A stretch of DNA of 64,000 nucleotides from positions 1-64,000 of the forward strand of contig JADZCD010000047.1 in assembly GCA_020851735.1 (NCBI GenBank), read 5' to 3'. The notes under the pieces are model-generated. The model was not told the DNA's origin and ran no database searches. It worked only from the letters and a program-made list of their open reading frames with translations. A program made the translations under genes and the position numbers. This stretch comes from Phycisphaeraceae bacterium (GTDB lineage Bacteria; Planctomycetota; Phycisphaerae; Phycisphaerales; Phycisphaeraceae). This document shows positions 50,245 to 58,829 of this stretch, piece by piece. Position 1 is the first letter of the stretch, and the number at the start of each line of letters is the position of its first letter.

Positions 50245-50362
50245 TGAACCGCCGAGTCGCCAAGAGCGACAAGAAAACCGCCAAGATGAATGTTTGGATC
50301 AAAATGAAACGTTGATTCATGACTATACAGAGCTTGGCGTCCTTGGCGTCATGGCGGTTAAT
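50245..50362. repeat. Long inverted repeat of AACCGCC-type, second copy
   Basis: The left arm TGAACCGCCGAGTCGCCAAG and right arm CTTGGCGTCATGGCGGTTAA form imperfect complements. It is the same family as 31319-31435 and lies between ygaP-like and rdgB. Confidence 0.8.
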
Positions 50363-50410
50363 CGTATTTTGTCAGCGGCTCTAAGACGAAGCGGGGCACA
50401 GCGGACAGTC

Positions 50411-51070
50411 ATGACGATACTTCTAGCTACGTCCAACCCTCACAAACTGGCGGAGATTGCCGCGGTGTTGGGCGACGGCGCGGGCTTGCTGAGCCTAGGC
50501 GACATGGGGCGGGCGATTGCCGAGCCCGTGGAAGATCAGCCCACGTTTGCGGGCAACGCTCTTCTAAAGGCTCGCTACTACGCGCGGGCTTTTGGATTGC
50601 TTTGCCTGGCTGACGACAGCGGGCTGGAAGTGGACGCCCTAGGCGGCGAACCGGGGGTGCTTAGCGCTCGCTACAGCGGACGGACGGGCCCGCGCGGGGT
50701 GGTGGATCCCGCCAACAATCGGTTGCTTTTAGAGAAACTCGCTGACGTGCCGATCGCGCGGCGCGGGGCGCGGTTTGTCTGCGCCATGACCCTATGCAGC
50801 CCGGAGCAATCCGAGCCGTTGGCCGAGGTTCGCGGCGTGATTGAAGGGCGGATTCTGACGGCCCCCGAAGCGGCTGACCCCAGCCAGCCGGAGCGCGGGC
50901 GGGGCGACAACGGCTTTGGCTACGATCCGATCTTCTTTGTGCCGGCGTTGGGCAAGACCACGGCCGAGCTGGCCCCGGCGGACAAGAACGCCATCAGCCA
51001 TCGCGGGCAGGCGACCCGGCTGATGGCTGCCCACCTGCGGCGGCTGGGCCTTCTGTGCCGATCGGGCTGA
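50411..51070 (+). CDS. rdgB: Non-canonical purine NTP pyrophosphatase (RdgB/HAM1)
   Basis: The product is 219 aa. It hydrolyses ITP/dITP/XTP to monophosphates. ATG at 50411 gives MTILLATSNPHKLAEIA, the family start motif; FAGNALLKARYYA, LADDSGLEVDALGGEPGVLS, RGDNGFGYDPIFFVP and NAISHRGQA are the remaining signatures, all intact. The longer in-frame upstream sequence runs through the preceding repeat and is rejected. Confidence 0.95.
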   Translation: MTILLATSNPHKLAEIAAVLGDGAGLLSLGDMGRAIAEPVEDQPTFAGNALLKARYYARAFGLLCLADDSGLEVDALGGEPGVLSARYSGRTGPRGVVDPANNRLLLEKLADVPIARRGARFVCAMTLCSPEQSEPLAEVRGVIEGRILTAPEAADPSQPERGRGDNGFGYDPIFFVPALGKTTAELAPADKNAISHRGQATRLMAAHLRRLGLLCRSG

Positions 51071-51216
51071 GTGGGCGGGGGGATTTCCCTGTTTTGGGCG
51101 CTGTTTTTTTCTTGACCGGAGCCTGGTTATATCGACTAGTTGTCTCCAGCCGGCCCGGCGGCGGGTCTGTTCTGCGCCGTGACTTAGGCCCGGCGTTCTA
51201 AACAGGGGAAATCGTC

Positions 51217-51435
51217 ATGGGCGATTCAGGGCTATACCGCAAGGCAATGTGGACGGTCGGCTCGGCCGTGGTGGTGGTGGGCCTCGCCACGTCGGCCGGC
51301 GCGACCATGTTGACGGTCAGCCAGGGGTTGATCGGGCTGGTATCCACGACGTTTTCCGAGCCTGGTTCGTTGATGCTGCTCTTGGGGGCGGTGATGACCG
51401 CCACCGGCAGGCCCGGCGCGTTTCCCCGGCGGTAA
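51217..51435 (+). CDS. Very small PEP-CTERM-like exported protein
   Basis: The product is 72 aa. ATG at 51217 has AGGGGA about seven bases upstream. Residues 1-30 look like a signal peptide (VGSAVVVVGLATSAGA). After about 17 residues a second hydrophobic stretch (FSEPGSLMLLLGAVMTATG) ends in RPGAFPRR. The E-P, hydrophobic run and basic end resemble a PEP-CTERM sorting signal, although the Pro-Glu-Pro consensus is only partial (S-E-P). If so, almost the entire protein is targeting sequence. It could be an envelope peptide or a decayed gene; I cannot choose between these. Confidence 0.6.
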   Translation: MGDSGLYRKAMWTVGSAVVVVGLATSAGATMLTVSQGLIGLVSTTFSEPGSLMLLLGAVMTATGRPGAFPRR

Positions 51436-51441
51436 ACGCTG

Positions 51442-51512
51442 AACCCTCACCGTTCGGCCGAGCTCACGGCCGAGGCCCTGCCCTCTCCTTGGGAGGGAGA
51501 GGGGAGAAAAGA
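51442..51512. repeat. CCCTC/GAGGG palindrome with CGGCCG hairpin
   Basis: CCCTCACCGTTCGGCCGAGC, a CGGCCG hairpin, then CCCTCTCC/GGGAGAGGG arms. Intergenic, between the small peptide and the deacetylase-like gene. Confidence 0.75.
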
Positions 51513-51529
51513 CAATTCTCCAGTTCTCC

Positions 51530-52483
51530 TCAGACGTTCGCTGCGGCCCGGCGGGCCAATTCGCTGCAGCGCACCCACTGGATCCGGCTGCCGAAGGTCT
51601 TTTTCATGCGCCCAAGCAGTTGCTCTAAGCCCCAGAGGCCCGCAGCGCTGCCATTGGAAAAAAGGCTCTGCCAATGCGTCAAGATGGTCAACGGTCCGCC
51701 GGCGTCGAACACTTCGCGCAGGCGACCGGACCGCCCGTCGGCGCTTAAGAGTTTGTCCAGGCCGTCGGCGGCGATTTGCTTAGCCTCGCGGGGGGAGTGG
51801 GCGAATTGCGTGTTCCACCACAGATCGCCGGTATTGGCCGGCACCATCACCACGTTCTGCCCGCGCTGGGCATGACGGCTGGTGACCACCGGTTGCCGCG
51901 GCGGGCCGTTCTCCTGGACGTGCAGCATGTACCAGGTCAGTTTCCGCCGATGCACCAGCCACTGGGCCTGCCCGATGGCCTGGGCGTAATCCGCTTCATT
52001 ATTCTCGCCGGTCATCCACGGCGAGGTGACGCCGTTGGCCGGCAGCCCGGCGTTCTTGAGAATCACCAGGGCCATGGCCAAAAGGTCGGCGATCGATCCG
52101 ACGCTGGCCTGCTCGACCCACAGATCCTCAAACAGATGCCAGGCGCCGCCGGTCTTGGGATTAATGGCAAACAGGTGGGTGAGCAGTTCCGGGGTGATGT
52201 CGAAATTTGGGGCGATGCCTTTGCGGGCGATCGCGCGGAAGCGGGCTAAGTGTCTGGGCGGCACGCCGAGGATCTGCCCATCCAGCCGGCCCAGGCCCAG
52301 GGGCATGGGCACGATGGAAAACTTGCCGCGCACGCCGAATTTCCGGCACAGGGAAGCGAAACGCACGGTGAGGGTATGGGGAATCAGATAGCGGTGTCCG
52401 CCGCCGGGGTGATGGCTGACCATCAGGTTCACCGGCGAACCGTCATCGACCAGCAAAGAAGCCGCCAGGCGAGGCTTGGACAT
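51530..52483 (-). CDS. Polysaccharide deacetylase-like protein (NodB-type fold suspected)
   Basis: The product is 317 aa. ATG at 52483 has AAGGA upstream. LLVDDGSPVNLM near the N-terminus and FGVRGKFSIVPMPLG, then LTILTHWQSLFSNG at the end, resemble the metal-binding first motif and C-terminal motif of NodB-like deacetylases as found in Planctomycetota. A complete HxxxH metal site is not obvious, so this could be a non-catalytic relative. No signal peptide is apparent. Confidence 0.55.
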   Translation of the reverse strand: MSKPRLAASLLVDDGSPVNLMVSHHPGGGHRYLIPHTLTVRFASLCRKFGVRGKFSIVPMPLGLGRLDGQILGVPPRHLARFRAIARKGIAPNFDITPELLTHLFAINPKTGGAWHLFEDLWVEQASVGSIADLLAMALVILKNAGLPANGVTSPWMTGENNEADYAQAIGQAQWLVHRRKLTWYMLHVQENGPPRQPVVTSRHAQRGQNVVMVPANTGDLWWNTQFAHSPREAKQIAADGLDKLLSADGRSGRLREVFDAGGPLTILTHWQSLFSNGSAAGLWGLEQLLGRMKKTFGSRIQWVRCSELARRAAANV

Positions 52484-52549
52484 GGCTGATCCTTTCCCAA
52501 AGGACGATCCCGCTCGGCGGCGCCGGGCGCAGGTCAGCCGGAAGAAAAA

Positions 52550-54310
52550 CTAGTTCGTCTGATCCTCAGCCAACCGCACGTTGTTGTTTTCCAGCAGCGT
52601 GCCCATGGTGCGATAGAGCTTGGCCAGGGACAGGTTGTAGGCGGTCATGGCCTCGATTTCCTGGACTTCGGCGTCGGCCAAGCGCTGCTGGGTGGAGAGC
52701 TTTAAGTCCAGCAGGAATTCGGGCGTGAGCGCCACGCCGGCTTTTTCCTGTTCCTCGATGGCCCGCAGGCTGTCGGCCGCGGCGCGGCGGGCGGCCCGGG
52801 TGGCGCCGATCAGTTCATAGGTGGTCAGCAGCTCGCGCAAGGCTTCCTTGACTTCCACAATGGCCGTCTGCACCGAACGCTGGTAGCCGATCACCGAGGC
52901 GCTGCGTTCGAGCCGGCGCTGTTCCAGGGCGGCCTGGGCCTGGCGGTTGCCGATGGGCATTTCAAACTGCAGGCTGGCCAAGTAGTCGATGAACCGGCCG
53001 TCGCTGGTCGTGTCGTAGGAGTCAGCCACGCCGTCGTTGGACAGGCCGTTGAAGCGCGTGGCCAGCTCGACGTCCAGTTTCGGCAGCGTCTGATTGTCGG
53101 CCAGGCGCTGGCGGATGGAGGCGTCGTCAATGGAAATCAGGGATCGACGGACATCCGGGCGGCGGCGCAGGGCTGTGGTCACCGCGTCCAGCAGGTTGAA
53201 CTCCACCGGCAGGTCGGCCGGAACATCCACCGGCAGAAGCAGGGCTTCGCTGGAGACCGGCAGCTCCGGGGCGTTGATGGCCACTTTAAGCCGATCCGAC
53301 GCCACGCGCACCAGGTTGCGGGAGCGGATCACCTCCGCGCGGCGGAGCTCCACGAAGCTGTTGGCCTCGGTGATGCGCACGGGGCTGACGTCGAACTGCT
53401 CGCGTTTTTCCAGGCGGTCGCGGTCTTCCATGGTGCGCTTGAGCAGCCGCAGTTGGATGAGCAGCCGCTGGCGGCTTTGCACCAGGTCCCAGTACTTGCT
53501 TTCCACGTCCAGCACGGTGTCCAGCAGGGAATTGTGCAGATCCAGCATGCTGGCGCGCTTGGCGTTTAAGGCCAGCTCGAGGGGGGCTTCGGTGGCGTCC
53601 TTGCCGAAGTTGCGCAGCAAGGGCTGGGTGATGCCCACCAGCACGCTGCTGGAGTAGATCGGGTCCCAGCGGGTCTGGTTCGGGTCGTTGTCGGTGCGGG
53701 AGATGTCGGTCTGCACGCGGGCGGAACCGCCGGTGCTCAGGGGCTTGCGGATGCCCGTCGAAAGCGTGCTCACGTCCGAGGCGCGGTTGCCGCCGCTGCC
53801 TAATGGCAGGGCCGGCCCGCCGGGCGTGTCCAGATGCGAGAAGTCGAAGTTGCTGAAGAACACCGCGTCGAACACCGCCTGGGCCTGGGTGACCAGCGTC
53901 TCCTGGGCGGCGGGCGCCAAGCGGGCGATTTGCACGTTGAGGTTGTTCCTGACCGCCAGCTCCACGGACTTCTGGAGGGTGATGGAAACGGTGGTGGCTT
54001 TTTCCTCGCCCTGCAGGTCGGTGCCCAATTGCAGCGGGTCGTTCTCATAGGCCGTCGGCCCGGACATGCGGTCCAGTTCCGTCACCCGCCCCGCCTGCGT
54101 GAGGCGTTCTTCCACGTCGCTGGGCGTCCGCGCCAGCTCCACCTTTGGAGCGTCCTTGATCGCGTCCTGATAGAACCGATGGCTGGACAGCAGCTTTTCG
54201 CGCAGCGCCTCTTCGGCATCGCGCCGCATCGGGTTGGCGCAGGCCGCTAGCCCCAGGGCGGCGATGGCGGTCCACAAGGTCGCTTGGAGGGCCCGGTTAG
54301 GGTACTTCAT
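52550..54310 (-). CDS. TolC-family outer membrane channel lipoprotein
   Basis: The product is 586 aa. ATG at 54310; signal with lipobox (ALGLAAC, Cys24). Two long coiled-coil halves typical of outer-membrane efflux proteins: LQKSVELAVRNNLNVQIARL (about 115-135) and the later VTTALRRRPDVRRSLI and VKEALRELLTTYELIGATR. It would form the outer-membrane tunnel of a tripartite efflux or secretion system; no inner-membrane pump or periplasmic adaptor gene is adjacent. Confidence 0.88.
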   Translation of the reverse strand: MKYPNRALQATLWTAIAALGLAACANPMRRDAEEALREKLLSSHRFYQDAIKDAPKVELARTPSDVEERLTQAGRVTELDRMSGPTAYENDPLQLGTDLQGEEKATTVSITLQKSVELAVRNNLNVQIARLAPAAQETLVTQAQAVFDAVFFSNFDFSHLDTPGGPALPLGSGGNRASDVSTLSTGIRKPLSTGGSARVQTDISRTDNDPNQTRWDPIYSSSVLVGITQPLLRNFGKDATEAPLELALNAKRASMLDLHNSLLDTVLDVESKYWDLVQSRQRLLIQLRLLKRTMEDRDRLEKREQFDVSPVRITEANSFVELRRAEVIRSRNLVRVASDRLKVAINAPELPVSSEALLLPVDVPADLPVEFNLLDAVTTALRRRPDVRRSLISIDDASIRQRLADNQTLPKLDVELATRFNGLSNDGVADSYDTTSDGRFIDYLASLQFEMPIGNRQAQAALEQRRLERSASVIGYQRSVQTAIVEVKEALRELLTTYELIGATRAARRAAADSLRAIEEQEKAGVALTPEFLLDLKLSTQQRLADAEVQEIEAMTAYNLSLAKLYRTMGTLLENNNVRLAEDQTN

Positions 54311-54401
54311 GGCTCGGAATATAGGCTGACGGCGGCGGGTGGTCAATCGGACCGTACGTTGTACGAGCCGGCGGCGGGGGAGAATGGGGAATTTCCGTCT
54401 T

Positions 54402-54491
54402 AAGCCCCACGTGGGAATGTGGGGCTGGCATGGAATGAACTTGCCGCGGATGCTGTTGGGGGCAGACCAGCCCCGCATTTCCATGCGGGGC
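54402..54491. repeat. Two AGCCC hairpins upstream of leuC
   Basis: 54402-54426 carries CACGT/ATGTG arms around GGGA, and 54469-54491 the CGCAT/ATGCG word in the same orientation as 32873. They lie in the divergent tolC-like/leuC spacer. Confidence 0.75.
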
Positions 54492-54601
54492 TATATCCCG
54501 CAAAAGGCCGAGCCAAGCTGTGCTACAATGATTTATCCGGCGTCGAACGGCCCATGCTTTGCGGCCGCGGGGCCGGTGATGCTTTAATTGGAGGTTCTGC
54601 C

Positions 54602-56005
54602 GTGGCCAGGATGACCCTGACCGAAAAAATCATGGCTCGCCACGCGGGCCGGCCGTCCGTCGAACCCGGCGAAAACGTCTGGGTCGGCGTCGATATCCTC
54701 ATGACTCACGACGTGTGCGGTCCGGGCACCATCGGCATTTTTAAGGAAGAGTTCGGGCCTGCCGCCAAGGTCTGGGACAAGGACCGGGTGGTCATTATCC
54801 CCGACCACTACATCTTCACGGCTGAGGAAAAGTGCCACCGCAATATCCAGATCCTGCGCGACTTTGTGAAAGAGCAGGGCCTGCGCTATTACTACGATGC
54901 GGACTTCGTGCAGGGTTCGGGCATGCCCAGCCCCTATCGCGACCCCAATAAGACCAACTACAAGGGCGTCTGCCACAAGGCTCTGCCCGAAGAGGGACAC
55001 GTGCGGCCCGGCGAAATCCTCCTGGGCACGGACAGCCACACCTGCACGGCCGGGGCCTTCGGGCAGTTCGCCACCGGCGTGGGCAACACCGACGCGGCAT
55101 TCGCCATGGGCACCGGCAAGACCTGGCTGAAGGTGCCGCCGACGATGAAGTTCACCTTCCACGGGCGGATTCCTCCTTATCTGACCGCCAAGGACCTGAT
55201 CCTGGCGGTGATCGGGCAGATTTCCGTCTCCGGCGCCACGTACAAGACGATGTACTTCGCCGGCGAGGGCATCGCCAGCCTGACGCTCGAAGACCGCATG
55301 ACGCTGACCAACATGGCCATTGAGGCCGGCGGAAAGAACGGCGTCTGCGACGTGGACGAAAAGACACTGGCCTACGTCCGCAAGCGCTCCACGCGCCCGA
55401 ACTGGGAAGTCTTAAAGGACGACCCCGGGTGTGCATACTGCTACGAGCACGCGTGGGACTTAGCCACGATGGAGCCGATGGTCGCCAAGCCGCACAGCCC
55501 CGACAACAAGGACACCGCCCGCAATTGCCGGGACGTGAAGCTCGATCGGGCGTACATCGGCTCCTGCACGGGCGGGAAGATCACGGACATGATCTTCGCG
55601 GCCACGATTTTGCAGGGTAAGCAGGTGAAGATCCCCACCTACGTGGTGCCCGGCTCCACGGAAGTGCATTCCGACATGCTGAAGCTGAACTTAAAAGGCC
55701 AGCCCAAGCAGGCCGGCCAGAAGAGCGTGTATGAAGTCCTCCAGGACGCCGGCTGCCAGATCGGCCCGTCGGGTTGCGCCGCGTGCTTGGGCGGCCCGTC
55801 CGACACCTTCGGCCGGCTGAACGAGCCGATCGCCTGCATCAGCACGACCAACCGCAACTTCCCCGGGCGCATGGGCCACAAGGACGCGGGCGTGTACCTG
55901 GCTTCGCCGCTGACCGTGGCGGCCAGCGCCTTGACCGGATTCGTCACCGACCCACGTGACTATGTGAGTGGGCCGATCGAAACGGGGTTGGCAGGGGTGG
56001 CGTAA
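54602..56005 (+). CDS. leuC: Aconitase-family hydratase, large subunit; probable 3-isopropylmalate dehydratase LeuC
   Basis: The product is 467 aa. GTG at 54602 has GGAGGT six bases upstream; an earlier frame runs through the hairpin and is rejected. GTDSHTCTAGAFGQFATGVG is the substrate/cluster region. The 4Fe-4S ligands are Cys322 (YIGSCTGGK), Cys392 and Cys395 (GCAACLGG). LeuC isomerises 2- to 3-isopropylmalate with LeuD; LeuD is not in this window. Archaeal-type homoaconitase cannot be fully excluded from sequence alone. Confidence 0.88.
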   Translation: MARMTLTEKIMARHAGRPSVEPGENVWVGVDILMTHDVCGPGTIGIFKEEFGPAAKVWDKDRVVIIPDHYIFTAEEKCHRNIQILRDFVKEQGLRYYYDADFVQGSGMPSPYRDPNKTNYKGVCHKALPEEGHVRPGEILLGTDSHTCTAGAFGQFATGVGNTDAAFAMGTGKTWLKVPPTMKFTFHGRIPPYLTAKDLILAVIGQISVSGATYKTMYFAGEGIASLTLEDRMTLTNMAIEAGGKNGVCDVDEKTLAYVRKRSTRPNWEVLKDDPGCAYCYEHAWDLATMEPMVAKPHSPDNKDTARNCRDVKLDRAYIGSCTGGKITDMIFAATILQGKQVKIPTYVVPGSTEVHSDMLKLNLKGQPKQAGQKSVYEVLQDAGCQIGPSGCAACLGGPSDTFGRLNEPIACISTTNRNFPGRMGHKDAGVYLASPLTVAASALTGFVTDPRDYVSGPIETGLAGVA

Positions 56006-56063
56006 GTTCTTTTTACCCGTTCGTTCTCATGGTTTTATAAAACGCCTACAATATGATCAGAGC

Positions 56064-57578
56064 ATGAAGGCGGATACCCATCGAGAATACCTGTTTGCCG
56101 GCGCCAATCTGCCTGCGGCTTTAGTGGCGGATTTGCAGAGGCTTAATCCCTGGTGGACTGATCAGGCGATGCGTCAGTTGCCCAAGACGCGTCGCCATCT
56201 GGTGCAATGGATTCATCGCCGACTAAAACAGCGGCTGGCCCCCATTGTGGTGGTCCGTGGACCGCGTCAGATCGGTAAGACCATCGCTCAATTTCATGTC
56301 ATTGAGGATTTGCTGAAACAAGGCGTTGATCCGGCGCACATTTTGCGCGTCCAATTCGAGGATAATTCCGAATTATCCCGAATACGCGAGCCTATCTTGC
56401 GCGTGGTGGAATGGTATGAAAGCGTCATTCTGAAAAAATCGCTCAATGATGCCGCCCAAGTTGGAGCACACGTTTTTTTGTTTTTTGACGAAGTGCAGAA
56501 TCTGAAAAATTGGGACACGCAATTGAAATTTCTGGTGGACGCCTCCACCGTTCAGGTGGTGGTGACCGGAAGCTCGGCGTTGCGCATCGAAATGGGGCGG
56601 GACAGCCTCTCGGGGCGGATCACCACCATTGAGGCCGGCGTGCTTTCCCTGACGGAGATCGCTGATTTTCACGGGTTGGACATAGGCAAGCCACGTTTGG
56701 CGGATAACGGATTGGAGCCTTTGTTGTCGCAAGAGTGGTGGCGGTCATTGCACGCAAGCGCGCAATCTGTTGGCGCATATGTCATGACCGCGTTTGCCTG
56801 GTTTTCCGAACGCGGAGGCTATCCGCTGGCCCATGAAAAGCATGATTTGGCTTGGGCGCAGATCGCGGATCAACTTAACGAGAACGTGGTGAAGAGAGTC
56901 ATCCAACACGACCTGCGCGTGGGCGAAGTCGGTCGCAAACGAGATGCCGCCCTGTTGGAGGAGGTTTTTCGGCTTTGTTGTCGATACATCGGCCAGTCAC
57001 CGGCAGTCGGCACTTTAGCGCGAGAGGCACAACGATCCCACGCAGCCAACGTAGGCCCCCGACGGATACTGCAATATCTGCGATTCCTGAATAACACCTT
57101 ATTGTTGCGGATGATTCAGCCGCCCGAGATCCGTTTGAAACGAAAAAAGGGGAATGCCAAAATTTGCCTGGCGGATCACGCGCTGCGAGCCTCCTGGCTG
57201 CAAGAGCAAATTCCTATCGATCCCGATCGCCTGGTTAAGGAACCTCATTTGACTGATCTGGCTGGCCGGATCGCGGAAAGCGTTACAGGCGCTTTACTGG
57301 CCTCGATCCACGGATTGGACGTCAATTATCTTCCTCCCCGGCCTGACCAGCCCGAGGTGGATTACATCTTGACCATCGGCACCCAACGAATTCCCTTGGA
57401 AGTTAAATATCAGCGTCGAATAGACCCCTTGACGGACACGGAGGGGATCAGGACGTTTATTGAGAAAACGGTCAATAACGCTCCGTTCGGTGTGCTGGTC
57501 ACCCAGCAGGCGGTGGACAACGTGCTCGATCCTCGCATCGTCGTGCTTCCTTTAAGCAGTCTGATGCTGATTCGATGA
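56064..57578 (+). CDS. AAA-family ATPase with C-terminal DUF4143-like nuclease-type domain
   Basis: The product is 504 aa from ATG at 56064 (upstream in-frame codons overlap the leuC end and are rejected). The N-terminal half is an AAA_14-type domain with P-loop VVVRGPRQIGKTIAQFHVIE and Walker B VFLFFDEVQNLKN, then VVVTGSSALRIEM. The second half (ILQYLRFLNNTLLLRMIQ and VDYILTIGTQRIPLEVKYQR) matches DUF4143. Such proteins are widespread, often horizontally spread, and of unsettled function. Base composition is markedly less G+C-rich than the neighbours, and no partner gene is adjacent. Confidence 0.88.
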   Translation: MKADTHREYLFAGANLPAALVADLQRLNPWWTDQAMRQLPKTRRHLVQWIHRRLKQRLAPIVVVRGPRQIGKTIAQFHVIEDLLKQGVDPAHILRVQFEDNSELSRIREPILRVVEWYESVILKKSLNDAAQVGAHVFLFFDEVQNLKNWDTQLKFLVDASTVQVVVTGSSALRIEMGRDSLSGRITTIEAGVLSLTEIADFHGLDIGKPRLADNGLEPLLSQEWWRSLHASAQSVGAYVMTAFAWFSERGGYPLAHEKHDLAWAQIADQLNENVVKRVIQHDLRVGEVGRKRDAALLEEVFRLCCRYIGQSPAVGTLAREAQRSHAANVGPRRILQYLRFLNNTLLLRMIQPPEIRLKRKKGNAKICLADHALRASWLQEQIPIDPDRLVKEPHLTDLAGRIAESVTGALLASIHGLDVNYLPPRPDQPEVDYILTIGTQRIPLEVKYQRRIDPLTDTEGIRTFIEKTVNNAPFGVLVTQQAVDNVLDPRIVVLPLSSLMLIR

Positions 57579-57601
57579 CCGTCCAACCCAGGAGAAGAGT
57601 C

Positions 57602-57991
57602 ATGCCCGCAAGTCTAAAACATTTGGCCGTGGGGTTACTGGCGGCGAGCGTTCTGACCCTTTCCGGCTGCTTGGCCGTGGCGGCGGCGGGCGGTGCGGCT
57701 GGGGGGGTAGCGTACGTCATGGGCGATCTGGAAGCGGTGGTCGAGGCCACGCCTCAGAAAACGATCAAAGCAGCCGAATTGGCGGCTGACGATTTGAAGC
57801 TCCTGCGCATCGCCTCGGAAGCCTCGGACTTGGAGGGCAAGCTGACGCTGCGCACCTCCTCGGATAAAAAAATCACCGTCACCGTCAAGAAGGAAACCGA
57901 CGCGGCCAGCAAGCTTTCCATCCGCGTGGGCATCTTCGGCGACGAAGCCATGAGCCGGGCGCTTTACGACAAGATCCGCGCGCACCTCTGA
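57602..57991 (+). CDS. DUF3568-type lipoprotein
   Basis: The product is 129 aa. ATG at 57602 has AGGAG seven bases upstream. Lipobox LSGC (Cys23). GGAAGGVAYVMGDLEAVVEA and the beta-rich end (KLTLRTSSDKKITVTVKKE, LSIRVGIFGDEAMSRALYDK) match the DUF3568 family of small lipoproteins. Anchored in the outer or inner membrane; the function is unknown. Confidence 0.85.
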   Translation: MPASLKHLAVGLLAASVLTLSGCLAVAAAGGAAGGVAYVMGDLEAVVEATPQKTIKAAELAADDLKLLRIASEASDLEGKLTLRTSSDKKITVTVKKETDAASKLSIRVGIFGDEAMSRALYDKIRAHL

Positions 57992-58109
57992 TTTTTTTCA
58001 CTCTCGTCGCGATTTGTTGACAGATTGGTGACAAGCGACGCCGCCGGATTCAAACCCCAACGTCCGGTAAGGTCGCTTCTGGCGTCGAGCCGGCGGGGAA
58101 TCATTCCGC

Positions 58110-58180
58110 TGGGGCGGTCCGAAGCCCGCGGCCCGGGCGCCAAAGGGTGGAAAAACAGCGCCCGGGCGGACCTAAAGTAG
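58110..58180. repeat. GCCCGGGCGC inverted repeat between two lipoprotein genes
   Basis: GGCGGTCCG, GCCCGGGCGCC and, after about 17 bases, GCGCCCGGGCGGACC form a strong imperfect hairpin. It could terminate the DUF3568 transcript; no T-run is present. Confidence 0.6.
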
Positions 58181-58236
58181 GCCGCTGCTTTAAGCTGATG
58201 GATACAATGAGGTTGTTTCCCAGCGAGGAGACCAAC

Positions 58237-58743
58237 GTGAGTCTGACAAGAATTCGCCTAAGTTGCGGACTGGTTTTGGTGATGGCCTTAGGGGTCGTCG
58301 GCTGTGAGTCTTTGATGAATGTGCCGCCCGAGGGCCAGGACTCGGCCCTGAACAATCCCAACCAGTACAACGTCAGCCACGCGATGAACGCCGCGATCAA
58401 GTGGCTGTTGGCGGATCGGCCCGCCTCCGAGCCCTTCTACGTGGTGCTGCCCGAAGGCTGCGACCAAGCCACCTATGCCCGCGTGTTGGCCGGCCTGGAC
58501 GACCAGGCGGTTTCCGGCCTAGGCCAGCGCATCGACGGCCCTGTGCTGCAAGTGCTCAGCGTCCGCGTCCGCGGCTACAACGCCGAGGTGGACTTAGTAC
58601 GCTACCTTTCCCCCAAGCTCGACGGCCCGCGGGGACGATTCATTACCGTGTATCTGCGCCGCCGGGCCTTTGAGAACTGGACGCTGGATCGCATCACCCC
58701 CTGGTTGGCCGTCCCGGCCCAGCCCCCGTCGATGGTTCCGTAA
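58237..58743 (+). CDS. Lipoprotein of unknown function
   Basis: The product is 168 aa. GTG at 58237 follows GAGGAGACCAAC, a good ribosome binding site. Lipobox VVGC (Cys23). The remainder (NAAIKWLLADRPASEPFYVV, LRRRAFENWTLDRITPW) suggests a small beta/alpha domain, often annotated only as hypothetical in PVC bacteria. No enzyme motif is visible. Confidence 0.7.
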   Translation: MSLTRIRLSCGLVLVMALGVVGCESLMNVPPEGQDSALNNPNQYNVSHAMNAAIKWLLADRPASEPFYVVLPEGCDQATYARVLAGLDDQAVSGLGQRIDGPVLQVLSVRVRGYNAEVDLVRYLSPKLDGPRGRFITVYLRRRAFENWTLDRITPWLAVPAQPPSMVP

Positions 58744-58829
58744 GCCCCACATTTTCGTAAGCCGCTTGCACCCAACCATCCACCGGTTAGGCTGGATGAG
58801 TTGATTCCTTTTAACCGGAGTGCAAGCCG

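Noticed and set aside
50159-50410. Extended N-terminus for RdgB
   Set aside because: The extra residues come from the end of the ygaP-like gene and the inverted repeat; the family begins at 50411.
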